Source: Virgisporangium aurantiacum (GTDB taxonomy: Bacteria > Actinomycetota > Actinomycetes > Mycobacteriales > Micromonosporaceae). From it: a DNA stretch of 64,000 bases. The stretch lies in NCBI RefSeq assembly GCF_016863635.1, contig NZ_BOPG01000034.1:280497-344496 (forward strand), in the 5' to 3' direction. This document shows, piece after piece, positions 37,501 to 45,074 of the stretch. Numbering within the stretch: the stretch's first letter is position 1; each line of letters opens with the position of its first letter. Both the position numbers and the translations under genes were made by a program. The notes under the pieces were generated by a model that was not told the DNA's origin, ran no database searches, and worked only from the letters and a program-made list of their open reading frames with translations.

Positions 37501-39037
37501 CGCCGCGATCGACGGCGACCCGACCACCGCGTGGCTGGCCGACGTCGGCGACACCGCGCCGACGCTGAAGCTGTTCTGGACGGACATGCGCAGCCTTGAC
37601 CGGATCTCCGTCCGCTTCCCGGGCCGTCCCGTCGGCTCCCGCGCCACCACGATCGAGCTACGCACGCCGGTCGGCACCCGCACAGCCACGTTGCGCGCCG
37701 ACGGCAGCGCCACCTTCGATCCGATCGTCACCGACAAGGTCGAGATCGTCATCACCGGCTTCGATTCGCGGGTGCTCGACCGCCGCAACGCGAGCCAGGC
37801 GACGCCCGGTTTCGCCGAGGTGGACCTGCCGGCGCTGGCCGGCCTGCGGCCACCGTTCGGCCCGGACGCCCCGCTCGACGTGCCGTGCGGGCGCGGCCCG
37901 GTCGTCGAGCTCGACGGGGTCCGGTTCAAGACCTCGATCACCGGGACGCTTGACGACTTCCGCAGCCGGCGCCCACTGCCGGCGACGATCTGCGACCTGT
38001 TCGCCGCCGACGCGCTGGACCTGCCGGCCGGGGAGCACCGCCTGCACTCGGAGCCCTCGGCCTCGTTCCTGATCCAGGACGCCGCGCTGCGCCCGGTCGC
38101 GGCGGGTCCGATGTCGGATCCCCCGGCGGAGCGGGCCACCACCGTGACGAAGTGGACCGCCACCGACCGGGCGATCCGCGTCGCCGCCGGTCCCCGGTCG
38201 CTGCTGGTGATCCCCGAGAACGCCAACCCGGGCTGGCGCGCCACCCTCGGCGGCCAGCCGCTGCGGGCCACCCGCGTCGACGGCTGGCAGCAGGCGTGGG
38301 TGGTGCCGGAGGGCGAAGGCGGGCTGGTGCGGCTCGAGTTCACGCCCGACCGTCCGTACCGGCGCGGGCTCGCGATAGGTGCGGGCGCGGCGCTGCTCGT
38401 CGTGCTGTTCGCCGCCGTGCCACCGCTCCGCCGCCCGGTGCCGTCAGGCCCCGCGCCGACTCGCCGCCGCATCGGGCGCTACGTCTTCACCGTCGCCGTG
38501 CTCGGGCTGGTAGCCGCGTTGTCCGGTGTGCTGGCCCTGGTCCTACTCATCGCCGGAGCGCTGGTGCGGCAGGTGTACCCGCGGGCCATGGCCTGGATCG
38601 CGCTCGGCGGCGCGGGTGTCGCCACCGTGGTCGCGGTCGCCGGCCGGCTCAGCGGGCACTCGCAGAACTGGGCCTACAGCACCGTCGCCCAGGCCGCCAT
38701 GCTCACCGCGGTCTGCGCCGGGGTCGCCGCCGCGGCGATCGTCGTCCCCGGCACCCCCGACCCCGACGACCTCCGCGCCGACGCCGACGAGCACCAGCAG
38801 CCCGGCGGCGGTGGCGGCGGCACCGGCGACCGCGGTGACCGACCCGTTGAGCCAGAGCGCGACGAGGCCGATCTCGACGGCGATGGCCACCCACACCGCG
38901 AGGATCGACCGCACGTCACCGCTCGCGACGCGGGAGAAGAGCAGCAACTGGGCAACGGCAAGCAGCGACCCGGTGAGCGCGAACAGCCACAGGGGCACGA
39001 CCTCCCCTCGGTATCCCGCACCGCCGATGACCGGTAG
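34592..39037 (+). CDS. AftD-type alpha-(1->3)-arabinofuranosyltransferase (DUF3367)
   Basis: A 1481-residue GT-C enzyme predicted to add arabinofuranose from decaprenyl-phosphoarabinose to a cell-wall polymer. The N-terminal half has about eleven helices with the catalytic-loop motif FDTKLDL and the family segments LWNPMATSGELQNQAYGYLF (two parts: LWNPMATSGE, LQNQAYGYLF). The outer part holds two discoidin-like domains, each starting FAAIDGDPxTAW (nt about 36839 and 37499). The last helices end near residue 1390. The following 90 residues are charged, low in hydrophobics and antisense to the flippase gene, so they look accidental. The GTG start follows the upstream gene by 13 bases. AftD in M. 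tuberculosis is Rv0236c. Confidence 0.85.
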   Translation: MTNRPTARLRGAVDAVRRRPLTVASLLTLVAISFIQRPGRITFDTKLDLTVNPAGLMERSLHLWNPMATSGELQNQAYGYLFPMGPFFAAGQALGVPMWITQRLWCALVLCLAFGGVLLVARALGVGSPGGEPGRPGEPGESGSSALRPADVAQHLGALAYALAPRMLTEIGPVSAEMLPAALLPWVLLPLIRIRAPRRAAALSGLAVLCMGGVNAAIVAAVLVLPALWLLTRPVTRRHLALVAWWIVSIAGCVLWWMLPLVLLGRYSLPFLTYIESAANTTGVVSLFQAVRGTNQWVAYVVEGEPWWPAGFLLVDNPVLMAATMALAAAGLAGLAARGLPERRFLVLGTLAGLTLITVGFVGALDSPLSHATRHLLDGPLAPLRNVHKFEPVLRLPLALGLMHALTRVPAGAFRRVPVRYHRVAQATALLLVTVVAAPAWMIALRPGPGWSDLPGYWRQAAGWLAAQDRDARTLLVPGTGFGQYAWGRTIDEPIQPLAGAPWALRSQVPLGSEGNTRVMDTVEEVLAGGRGSPGLAGYLARNGYSYLLLRNDIDRSRPDIPPITVIRQALARSPGLRLVKEFGPQLAPPDETRSPVDYGEQPPRLIEIYAVGERVPTVRAVPTAEVATVSGGPESLLPLLEQDLISADRPALLAGDRDEDQPQATGPWLVTDGLRRRERNVGRVRDNVSQTFTAAENSRQGRTALDILPFPGEEHQTTAVYQGVRAVTASTAASFADAPTGTEPSRLPFAAIDGDPATAWVSASLDGPVGQWLEVALDTPRRIPEVRLRFVDDVRVGWQVTRFRLTTDRGSVEHDVTPGAEGVYATPAGLATTVRVTVLSVTGGRTTGNVGIHELGLPGVGTSRALRVPVDQSAAADAPGYAFSRGHYPRGACYPAANEGNAVRCDPLLARTGEEAHGLDRLFRTPRPARYGLTVTAVPRPGALPPLVPALLEADASSSLSGDPRVGPFAAIDGDPTTAWLADVGDTAPTLKLFWTDMRSLDRISVRFPGRPVGSRATTIELRTPVGTRTATLRADGSATFDPIVTDKVEIVITGFDSRVLDRRNASQATPGFAEVDLPALAGLRPPFGPDAPLDVPCGRGPVVELDGVRFKTSITGTLDDFRSRRPLPATICDLFAADALDLPAGEHRLHSEPSASFLIQDAALRPVAAGPMSDPPAERATTVTKWTATDRAIRVAAGPRSLLVIPENANPGWRATLGGQPLRATRVDGWQQAWVVPEGEGGLVRLEFTPDRPYRRGLAIGAGAALLVVLFAAVPPLRRPVPSGPAPTRRRIGRYVFTVAVLGLVAALSGVLALVLLIAGALVRQVYPRAMAWIALGGAGVATVVAVAGRLSGHSQNWAYSTVAQAAMLTAVCAGVAAAAIVVPGTPDPDDLRADADEHQQPGGGGGGTGDRGDRPVEPERDEADLDGDGHPHREDRPHVTARDAGEEQQLGNGKQRPGEREQPQGHDLPSVSRTADDR

Positions 39038-39964
39038 CAGCCGCGGCCCGACGAGCGCCGCGAACAGCACCACCGGTGTGTCGATCGCGAGCACGGCGAG
39101 CACACCGGTCCGCAGCGCCGACCGGCGACCGGCGCTGTCGGCCAGCCGGGGCAGCACGACGACGGCGACCGCCTGCGGCAGCCAGTAGGCGGCCTTGGCC
39201 AGCACCGCGCCGACGGCGTACACCCCCGACGCGTGCGCCGACAGCACGTTGCGGGCGAGGATCACGTCGAGGTTGAGCAGCACCACCAGGCCCACCGTGG
39301 CATAGGCGGCGTGGGCCACCCCGCGCAGGAGGGCGGGCGCGGGGCGGGCCGGCCACGGCCGTCCGCAGAGGACGAAGGCGGCGGCGGTCGCCAGCAGGAT
39401 GCCGGTGGCGAGCCCGGCCAGCGCGGCGGTCGCGCTGCGTCCGATCACGAGGCCGGCGATCGCGCCGCCGATGCGCAGCACCGTGTCGAGACCCATCACG
39501 AGCGCGAGCGACCCGAACCGCTGCCGGCCCTGCAGGACGCCGCAGAGCGCGCCGTACACCGGGAACGCCGTCAGCGCGACCGGCAGCACCAGGGCCGGCC
39601 CGGCGCCGTGCAGGTGCAGCAGGGCGACGAGCACGGGCGCGCTGGCCAGCGCCGTCACCCCGACCGCCGCGCCGAGCCCGACGCCCAGGCCGACGGCCGA
39701 ACCGACGGCAGAGCGCCGGGCCGAGGTCCGCCCGACCGTGGCGACGTACAGCGCGACCCCGGTCTGCACGCTCATCGCCGGCACGATGCCGACCACCAGC
39801 ACGGCCATCAGCGCCGACAGCTCACCGAACGACGCCGGGACGAGCAGCCGCGCCGCCACCACGGTGAAGACGTAGTTCGAGACGTTCCCGGCCAGCGACG
39901 CGACCGAGACGATCAGCGCCTGGCGGTGCACCCGGGCCACGGGCCGTGCCGCGGCGACCGCCAT
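38543..39964 (-). CDS. Polysaccharide/lipid-linked oligosaccharide flippase (MOP/Wzx-like)
   Basis: A 473-residue multi-pass protein, about 12 helices, of the MOP/Wzx flippase type. LAGNVSNYVFTVVAARLL and FGELSALMAVL at the N-terminus are typical of polysaccharide biosynthesis exporters, as is GVLQGRQRFG. The hydrophobic core ends near residue 400. The last 70 residues (GDDDRRGG and onward) are charged and antisense to the AftD-type gene, so the true C-terminus has probably been lost. The ATG follows GGGGAGGGG. It likely moves the glycolipid made by the neighbouring glycosyltransferases across the membrane. Confidence 0.82.
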   Translation of the reverse strand: MAVAAARPVARVHRQALIVSVASLAGNVSNYVFTVVAARLLVPASFGELSALMAVLVVGIVPAMSVQTGVALYVATVGRTSARRSAVGSAVGLGVGLGAAVGVTALASAPVLVALLHLHGAGPALVLPVALTAFPVYGALCGVLQGRQRFGSLALVMGLDTVLRIGGAIAGLVIGRSATAALAGLATGILLATAAAFVLCGRPWPARPAPALLRGVAHAAYATVGLVVLLNLDVILARNVLSAHASGVYAVGAVLAKAAYWLPQAVAVVVLPRLADSAGRRSALRTGVLAVLAIDTPVVLFAALVGPRLLPVIGGAGYRGEVVPLWLFALTGSLLAVAQLLLFSRVASGDVRSILAVWVAIAVEIGLVALWLNGSVTAVAGAAATAAGLLVLVGVGAEVVGVGGAGDDDRRGGDPGADRGEHGGLGDGAVGPVLRVPAEPAGDRDHGGDTRAAERDPGHGPRVHLPHQRSGDE

Positions 39965-39987
39965 CGCAACCCCTCCCCAATGCCGGC

Positions 39988-40018
39988 TTACCGGTCGGTA
40001 ACATCCAGACTCTATCGG
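39988..40018. promoter_or_regulatory. Palindromic envelope promoter element, copy 3
   Basis: TTACCG-GT-CGGTAA (39988-40001) lies between the divergent flippase and GT-C-like genes. On the plus strand TATCGG (40013-40018) starts 11 bases after the core, the same distance as the -10 hexamers of copies 1 and 2. The plus gene then has its own ribosome site GGGAGAG. The flippase side has no clear -10. Confidence 0.5.
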
Positions 40019-40043
40019 GGATGACCGCCCACCGGGAGAGCCG

Positions 40044-41753
40044 ATGACACACCGACCACGATGGCCAGGGCGTGTCCTCGCCGCCGCCTGCGCGGTGCCG
40101 GCGCTCGTGATCGTCGGCCCGGCCCTGGCACCGGGTTTCGTGCTGCGGTACGACATGGTCTTCACGCCACGGCAGCCGCTGCTGGCCGAGAGCGTCGGGC
40201 TCGGGTCGGCGCTGCCCCGGGCGGTACCGGCCGACGCGGTGGTCGCGCTCGCGACCACCGTCATTCCGGGTGACGTGTTGCAGAAGGTCGTCCTGCTGCT
40301 CACCGTGTGGGCGGCGGCCTACGGCGCGGCCCGCCTGTGTCCGGCCGCACCGCTGGTCGCGGCGGTCTTCTACACGTGGACGGCGTACGTCGCGGAACGG
40401 CTGCTCATCGGGCACTGGTCGGTGCTGGTGGCGTACGCATGCCTGCCGTGGATCTGGGCGGCCGGGCTGCGCGTCCGGGAGGGGGCGGCGGGCGGCTGGC
40501 CGGCGCTGATCCTGGCCTGCGCGCCGGCGGTGCTCGTGCCGACCGGCGGGGTGCTCGCGGCCGGCGCGGCGGTGGCGGCCGCCGGGCTGCGGAAGGCACC
40601 GCGGACGGTCCCCCTGATGGTGGGGATGAACGCGCCGTGGTGGCTGCCGGGGCTGCTGCACGGGGCGACGGGCAACGGCGCGTCCGATCCGGCCGCCGTC
40701 GACGCGTTCGCCGCGCGGAGCGAGGGGCCGGGCGGCGCGGTGGTCAGCGTGCTCGGCCTCGGCGGCATCTGGAACGGTGACGCCGTGCCGGCCGGCCGGT
40801 CGGGTGTGCTGGTGCCGCTGGTGGCCCTGCTGCTGGTGGCGGGCGGCGGCTACGGGCTCTGGCGGCTCGCGCGGGTGTGGGGGCGGGCGCCGGTGCTGGC
40901 GCTGGCCGGGCTCGGGCTGCTCGGGATCGCGATGGCCGTCGCGTCCACCGTGCCGGGGCTCGACGCCGCGGTCCGCTGGCTCGTCGCCGACGTGCCCGGC
41001 GCCGGAATCCTGCGCGACGGCCAGAAGTGGGTCGCGTGGTGGGCGCTGCCGGCCGCGCTGGGCTGCGCGATGGCGGTCGACGCGATACCACCAATAGGGC
41101 CACGGGCCCGGACGGCGGCGCTGATCGGTGCGGCGCTGCTGCCCGTCGCGCTGCTGCCGGGGCTGGCGTGGGGGGTCGGCGGCCGGCTGGAGCCCGTCCG
41201 CTATCCGCGCGACTGGTCGGCGGTCCGCGCCGAGCTCGACCGCGACCCGCGCCCGGGCGACGTGCTCGTGCTGCCGTTCCAACCGTTCCGGCAGTTCGAC
41301 TGGAACGACCGGCGCACCCAGCTCGACCCCGCCCCCCGGTTCCTGAACCGGTCGACGGTCGTCGACGACACGCTGGTGGTCGGCGACCGGGCGCTGCAGG
41401 GCGAAGACCGGCGGGCGGCCGAGGTGGGCGCGGCGATAGGTGACCCCGACCGGCTGGCAAGGCTCGGGATCGGCTGGGTGCTGGTCGAGTACGGCACCCC
41501 GGGCGCAGTCGGGCCGTCCGAGCTGGCCAGGCTCACGCCCGTCCTCGACGGCCGGTGGCTGGCGCTGTACCGCGTCCCCGGCAGCGTCGCCGAACCACCG
41601 CGGACCGTGACCGACCACACGGCCGCGCGCACGGCGGTGATCGCGGTCGACGCGGCCGTCCTGATCACGGTTCTGATCGCGCTCGGCTGGTGGTTGCGAC
41701 GTAGGTTACCGACGAGTACATTCATGTCCGTCGCCGAACATGGTGCGATCTGA
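40044..41753 (+). CDS. Multi-pass membrane protein, putative GT-C glycosyltransferase (Rv0226c-like position)
   Basis: A 569-residue protein with about ten helices, a soluble segment of about 130 residues (around 390-520) and a final helix. The first outer loop has VLRYDMVFTPRQPL with an Asp where GT-C enzymes carry the catalytic acid. ILRDGQKWVAWWALP resembles the matching loop of AftD-like proteins. I do not recognise a named family. By position, next to the GT4, methyltransferase and DUF3068 genes, it corresponds to Rv0226c. The ATG has GGGAGAG 3 bases upstream. Confidence 0.75.
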   Translation: MTHRPRWPGRVLAAACAVPALVIVGPALAPGFVLRYDMVFTPRQPLLAESVGLGSALPRAVPADAVVALATTVIPGDVLQKVVLLLTVWAAAYGAARLCPAAPLVAAVFYTWTAYVAERLLIGHWSVLVAYACLPWIWAAGLRVREGAAGGWPALILACAPAVLVPTGGVLAAGAAVAAAGLRKAPRTVPLMVGMNAPWWLPGLLHGATGNGASDPAAVDAFAARSEGPGGAVVSVLGLGGIWNGDAVPAGRSGVLVPLVALLLVAGGGYGLWRLARVWGRAPVLALAGLGLLGIAMAVASTVPGLDAAVRWLVADVPGAGILRDGQKWVAWWALPAALGCAMAVDAIPPIGPRARTAALIGAALLPVALLPGLAWGVGGRLEPVRYPRDWSAVRAELDRDPRPGDVLVLPFQPFRQFDWNDRRTQLDPAPRFLNRSTVVDDTLVVGDRALQGEDRRAAEVGAAIGDPDRLARLGIGWVLVEYGTPGAVGPSELARLTPVLDGRWLALYRVPGSVAEPPRTVTDHTAARTAVIAVDAAVLITVLIALGWWLRRRLPTSTFMSVAEHGAI

Positions 41754-41768
41754 CGAGGAGGCTCCCCC

Positions 41769-41939
41769 GTGCGCATGGTCGCTGCCATCCTGATCTCCGC
41801 CGTTCTCGGCATCGGCCTCGCTGCGGGCGCAACCGCCGCGATCGTCACGACCAACGCGCCCGACAAAGATGTCGAAGCCACGTTCAAGGGCGAGACCAAC
41901 GTCAAGCAGCGCGACGTCGTTCCCTACGGCCAGCGCTGA
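41769..41939 (+). CDS. DUF2613-like small membrane/secreted protein
   Basis: A 56-residue protein. One hydrophobic helix (MVAAILISAVLGIGLAAG) is followed by a short polar tail ending VVPYGQR, which matches the DUF2613 pattern of a tail finishing in Y-G-x-R. The GTG start is 7 bases after GAGGAGG; an ATG two codons later is also possible. In M. tuberculosis the DUF2613 gene Rv0236A is next to aftD, so its presence in this envelope block is consistent with a helper role. A strong terminator follows. Confidence 0.8.
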   Translation: MRMVAAILISAVLGIGLAAGATAAIVTTNAPDKDVEATFKGETNVKQRDVVPYGQR

Positions 41940-41957
41940 CCCCCCACGCACACAGCT

Positions 41958-42003
41958 GAACGGCTCGGCGGGACCCTCGATCCCGCTGAGCCGTTCTTCT
42001 TTG
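41958..42003 (+). terminator. Rho-independent terminator after the DUF2613 gene
   Basis: A 16-base-pair stem (41958-41973 with 41981-41996, one G-T pair, 7-base loop) is followed by TTCTTCTTT. It ends the plus-strand transcript 19 bases after the DUF2613 stop and just before the convergent glycosyltransferase gene. Confidence 0.88.
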
Positions 42004-42008
42004 CGTGC

Positions 42009-43142
42009 CTATGTGGCGGCGGGCGTGTGGCGCGACGCGTTCCCCACCGGCTGGCCGGCCAGCACCGCGCGCACCACCCGGTCGAAGCTGCGGACGCTGT
42101 GCTCCCACTCGAATCCCGCCACGTACTCGCGGCTGGCCTCGCCCAGCGCGGTGCGCATCAGCCCGCACTTGAGCAGGCCCTCCACCGCCGTCACGAACTC
42201 GTCGAGGTCGTCGGCGAGCAGGCCGGTCTTCCCGTTCAGCACCGACTCCCCCACGCCGCCCGCGGCGTGGTAGGCGACCGTCGGCACCCCGTGGGCACCG
42301 GCCTCCATCACGACGATGCCCCAGCCCTCCTTGACCGACGGGCACAGGTGGACCCACGAGCGGGCCAGGATCTCGTGCTTCTCCTGCTCGTCGACCCAGC
42401 CGTGGATGGTGACCCGGTCGGCGACGCCGTGCGCGGCGGCGTACGCGGCGAGCGGCTCGGCCGACGGGCCCCGGCCGATGATCTCCAGCCGCAGGTCCGG
42501 CCAGCGCCGGTGCAGCCGGGCGACCGTCTCGACGGCGTGCTCGATCCGCTTGTGCGGCACCAGTCGGCTCACCACGACCAGCAGCGGCCGGGAATCGCGG
42601 CCGGAGGTGACGTGCGGTACCGGGTCGAGGCCGTTCGGCACCACGGCGACGCGCTCCGGATCGATTCCGAGCAGCGCCAGTTCGGTGCGGGTGTGCTCGG
42701 ACACCGTGACGTAGCGGCAGTTCCGGTAGACGCGCGGTGCCACCCACGACTCCAGCCACCAGCCGACCCGGCCGAGCACCGGGCCGAACCACGACCGCCA
42801 CTGCAGCTTGTGCAGGTGGTGCACGAGCACCACCACCGGGCAGCGGGCCACCAGCGTGGTCAGGAACGGCATGCCGTTCTGCACGTCGACCACCAGGTCG
42901 GGGCGCAGTCGCAGCACGGCGATCACCGCCCACAGGTAGACGGTGAGCCGGCCGCCGCGGCGCACGTACCGCACGCCGTCGATCACCTCGTCGCGCGGGC
43001 CACCCGCGGGCCGCGCGCAGAACATGGTGACGCGGTGGCCGCTGGCCGCCAGACCGACCGCGATCCGCTCGACGTAACGTTCGGAACCACCGGACTCCGG
43101 ATGGCCTGTATCACGCCATGTCGTGATAAGTACATTCACCAT
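42009..43142 (-). CDS. GT4-family glycosyltransferase (Rv0225-like)
   Basis: A 377-residue GT-B glycosyltransferase using a nucleotide-sugar. N-terminal LITTWRDTGHPESGGSERYV, cut as LITTWRDTGHPESGG and SERYV, has the Gly-rich acceptor loop. C-terminal SRLVPHKRIEHAVE and the EX7E motif in PSVKEGWGIVVMEAGAHGVP are classic GT4. The start is the ATG at 43142, 20 bases from the divergent methyltransferase ATG, the same arrangement as Rv0225 and Rv0224c. The sugar and acceptor are unknown, probably an envelope glycolipid. Confidence 0.92.
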   Translation of the reverse strand: MVNVLITTWRDTGHPESGGSERYVERIAVGLAASGHRVTMFCARPAGGPRDEVIDGVRYVRRGGRLTVYLWAVIAVLRLRPDLVVDVQNGMPFLTTLVARCPVVVLVHHLHKLQWRSWFGPVLGRVGWWLESWVAPRVYRNCRYVTVSEHTRTELALLGIDPERVAVVPNGLDPVPHVTSGRDSRPLLVVVSRLVPHKRIEHAVETVARLHRRWPDLRLEIIGRGPSAEPLAAYAAAHGVADRVTIHGWVDEQEKHEILARSWVHLCPSVKEGWGIVVMEAGAHGVPTVAYHAAGGVGESVLNGKTGLLADDLDEFVTAVEGLLKCGLMRTALGEASREYVAGFEWEHSVRSFDRVVRAVLAGQPVGNASRHTPAAT

Positions 43143-43162
43143 GACGACCGCCAGGTGGCCAC

Positions 43163-43885
43163 ATGACCCACGCGACGCTTGACCGCTCGGTGCGGCTCTT
43201 CCGCGCCTTCCTGGTGGAGCAGACCGACCCCGACCGCTTCTACAAGGAACTGGCCGACGACTCGGTCGCGCTCCTGAAGACATATACCCCGCTCGATGGA
43301 AAATCCATGCTCGACGTCGGCGGCGGCCCCGGCTACTTCGCCGACGCGTTCCGCGCCGCCGGCGCCGGTTACATCGGCGTCGACCCCGACGCGGGTGAAC
43401 TGTCGGCCCGCGGTGGCCCGGCGGCGGGAATGGTGCGGGCGAGCGGGATGGCGCTGCCGTTCGCCGACGCGTGGTTCGACGTGTGCTACTCGTCGAACGT
43501 GCTCGAGCACGTGCCCGACCCGCACAAGATGCTCGACGAGATGGTGCGCGTGACGCGTCCCGGCGGAACCGTGTTCGTGTCGTTCACGCCGTGGTGGTCG
43601 CCCTGGGGTGGACACGAAACTGCGCCCTGGCACTACCTCGGTGGTGGGTACGCCGCCCGCCGCTACCGCCGCCGGACGGGTCACGAGCCGAAGAACCGGT
43701 TCGGACACAGCCTCTACCCCATCTCGATCAATGCGGCCCTGAAATGGGCGCGCGGTACCGGACAGGCGGACCTTGTCCACTTCCTGCCGAGGTATCACCC
43801 GTGGTGGGCCCGCTGGGTCGTGCGGGTCCCGGTGGTGCGCGAGGTCGTGTCGTGGAACCTCGCGATGGTGTTGCGGCGTCGCTGA
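43163..43885 (+). CDS. SAM-dependent methyltransferase (Rv0224c-like)
   Basis: A 240-residue class I methyltransferase. Motif I is MLDVGGGPGYF, the ribose-binding acid is in GVDPDAG, motif IV is FDVCYSSNVLEHV and motif VI VTRPGGTVFVSF. The C-terminal half has FLPRYHPWWARWVVRVP, an aromatic amphipathic stretch that may touch the membrane. Together with the divergent GT4 gene it mirrors Rv0224c-Rv0225. It probably methylates a sugar or lipid of the envelope; the substrate is not known. Confidence 0.88.
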   Translation: MTHATLDRSVRLFRAFLVEQTDPDRFYKELADDSVALLKTYTPLDGKSMLDVGGGPGYFADAFRAAGAGYIGVDPDAGELSARGGPAAGMVRASGMALPFADAWFDVCYSSNVLEHVPDPHKMLDEMVRVTRPGGTVFVSFTPWWSPWGGHETAPWHYLGGGYAARRYRRRTGHEPKNRFGHSLYPISINAALKWARGTGQADLVHFLPRYHPWWARWVVRVPVVREVVSWNLAMVLRRR

Positions 43886-43901
43886 CGCCGGGTTTGTCGA
43901 C

Positions 43902-43932
43902 CCGAGCCGGTGCCCGCGGAGCACCGGCTCGG
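43902..43932. terminator. Hairpin between convergent genes
   Basis: A 12-base-pair stem (43902-43913 with 43921-43932, 7-base loop) lies between the methyltransferase stop and the convergent DUF3068 stop. It is GC-rich without a T tract, a common actinobacterial form that may work in both directions. Confidence 0.55.
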
Positions 43933-43939
43933 CGTCATG

Positions 43940-44947
43940 TCAGCCGGTCGGTACCGGTTCCGGTTCCACGGCCTTCGGGCGACCACGGTGCCGGCTCCGG
44001 GGAGTGCCGCGGCCCGACACCAGGAGCAGCACGCCACCGATGACCATCAGCCCGCCGACCGTCCACATCACGATCGGGCCGGTGCGGGTCAGCAGCACCA
44101 GCCGGTCGGCGGCCTCGCTGGCCTTGTCGACCTGCTGCTGCACGGTCTGCGGCGTCCAGGCGAGCGTGCCGGCCAGCACCACGAACTGCTTGTTGCCCGG
44201 GCCCTGGAGGAACTGGCGCTGCTGCTCCTCGCCCTTGACGATCTGCCCGGTGTGCGGCTCGACCCAGATCTTGCGCACGTTCTCGTACATCTGGTCGCTC
44301 GACAGCGTGCCTTCGGTGCTGCCGAACAGGCTGCCGGGCACCTGCTGGGTCTTGACCTTCGTCGGCTCGATCCGCTGCACGAACCGGTACGTGGCCAGGC
44401 CGTTCACCGACTCCTCGCCGTCGTAGGCGATCGGCAGCGCGCGGCGCAACGAAATGTCGAAGAACGTGTAGTCCTTCTTCTGGGTGTCGAACGGGAACTT
44501 GTACTGCAGGCCGCGCTGGTCGACGTCGGTCGTCTCGGTGCCGTCGTCGATCTTTTCTTTCTCGCAGTCCTGCAGGCCCTCCGCGGTCCGCCGGTCGACG
44601 CACACCCACTGCTCGATGGCGTTGATGAGCGTGCCGCGTTCGTCCTCCACGACGAGGCCGACCCGCCACAGGGCCACGTCGCCGTTCAGTTTCACTTCGG
44701 GGGCGTCGTACTGACCGCTGACGATCCGCCGGGCGGTGACCGTGGCGTCGGTACGGATCGGGTTACCGCCCTTGGCCAATTCACCCGGGTAGAACACTGT
44801 CATGTTGGTGCCCTGGGCAACCGTCTCGCTATCGGGGTCGAGGGGTGCGACGGCGAGCCGATCGTAGATGACCGTGGGCATCAATAGACCGAGCGTTATA
44901 CCGAATGCACCCAGTGTGACAAGAAGAATGCCGGCAACGCGTCGCAT
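43940..44947 (-). CDS. DUF3068 / PorA-like membrane protein (Rv0227c-like)
   Basis: A 335-residue protein anchored by one helix at each end (about 5-27 and 295-318). Between them is a large extracytoplasmic domain containing TVTARRIVSG, YKFPFDTQKKDYTFFD and IWVEPHTGQIVKGEEQQ, which fit DUF3068. The family includes Rv0227c and porin-annotated members; its biochemical role is unsettled. The ATG has GGAGG 4 bases upstream. The short basic, Pro-rich tail is cytoplasmic. A variant of the palindromic envelope element (TTACCG-CG-CAGTAG) lies at 44991-45004 upstream. Confidence 0.87.
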   Translation of the reverse strand: MRRVAGILLVTLGAFGITLGLLMPTVIYDRLAVAPLDPDSETVAQGTNMTVFYPGELAKGGNPIRTDATVTARRIVSGQYDAPEVKLNGDVALWRVGLVVEDERGTLINAIEQWVCVDRRTAEGLQDCEKEKIDDGTETTDVDQRGLQYKFPFDTQKKDYTFFDISLRRALPIAYDGEESVNGLATYRFVQRIEPTKVKTQQVPGSLFGSTEGTLSSDQMYENVRKIWVEPHTGQIVKGEEQQRQFLQGPGNKQFVVLAGTLAWTPQTVQQQVDKASEAADRLVLLTRTGPIVMWTVGGLMVIGGVLLLVSGRGTPRSRHRGRPKAVEPEPVPTG

Positions 44948-45074
44948 CGAACCTCCACGCACGTGTCCACAATCACAGGCGTCGCTGAGGTTACCGCGCA
45001 GTAGCTTGTAAGGAAAGCGATGGCGAGAAACATTCGGGAGCTATTCTGCGCTGCCGGGTTTCCTGACGCCCGTT

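Noticed and set aside
35146..37599. An 817-codon plus-strand frame inside the AftD-type gene
   Set aside because: It is a shifted frame of a gene with clear homology; its composition (Arg, Gly, Pro, Ala) is that of a shadow frame.
41706..41719. TTACCG-AC-GAGTAC before the DUF2613 gene, as a fourth envelope element
   Set aside because: Three mismatches in the right arm, no hexamer at 11 bases, and it lies inside coding sequence.
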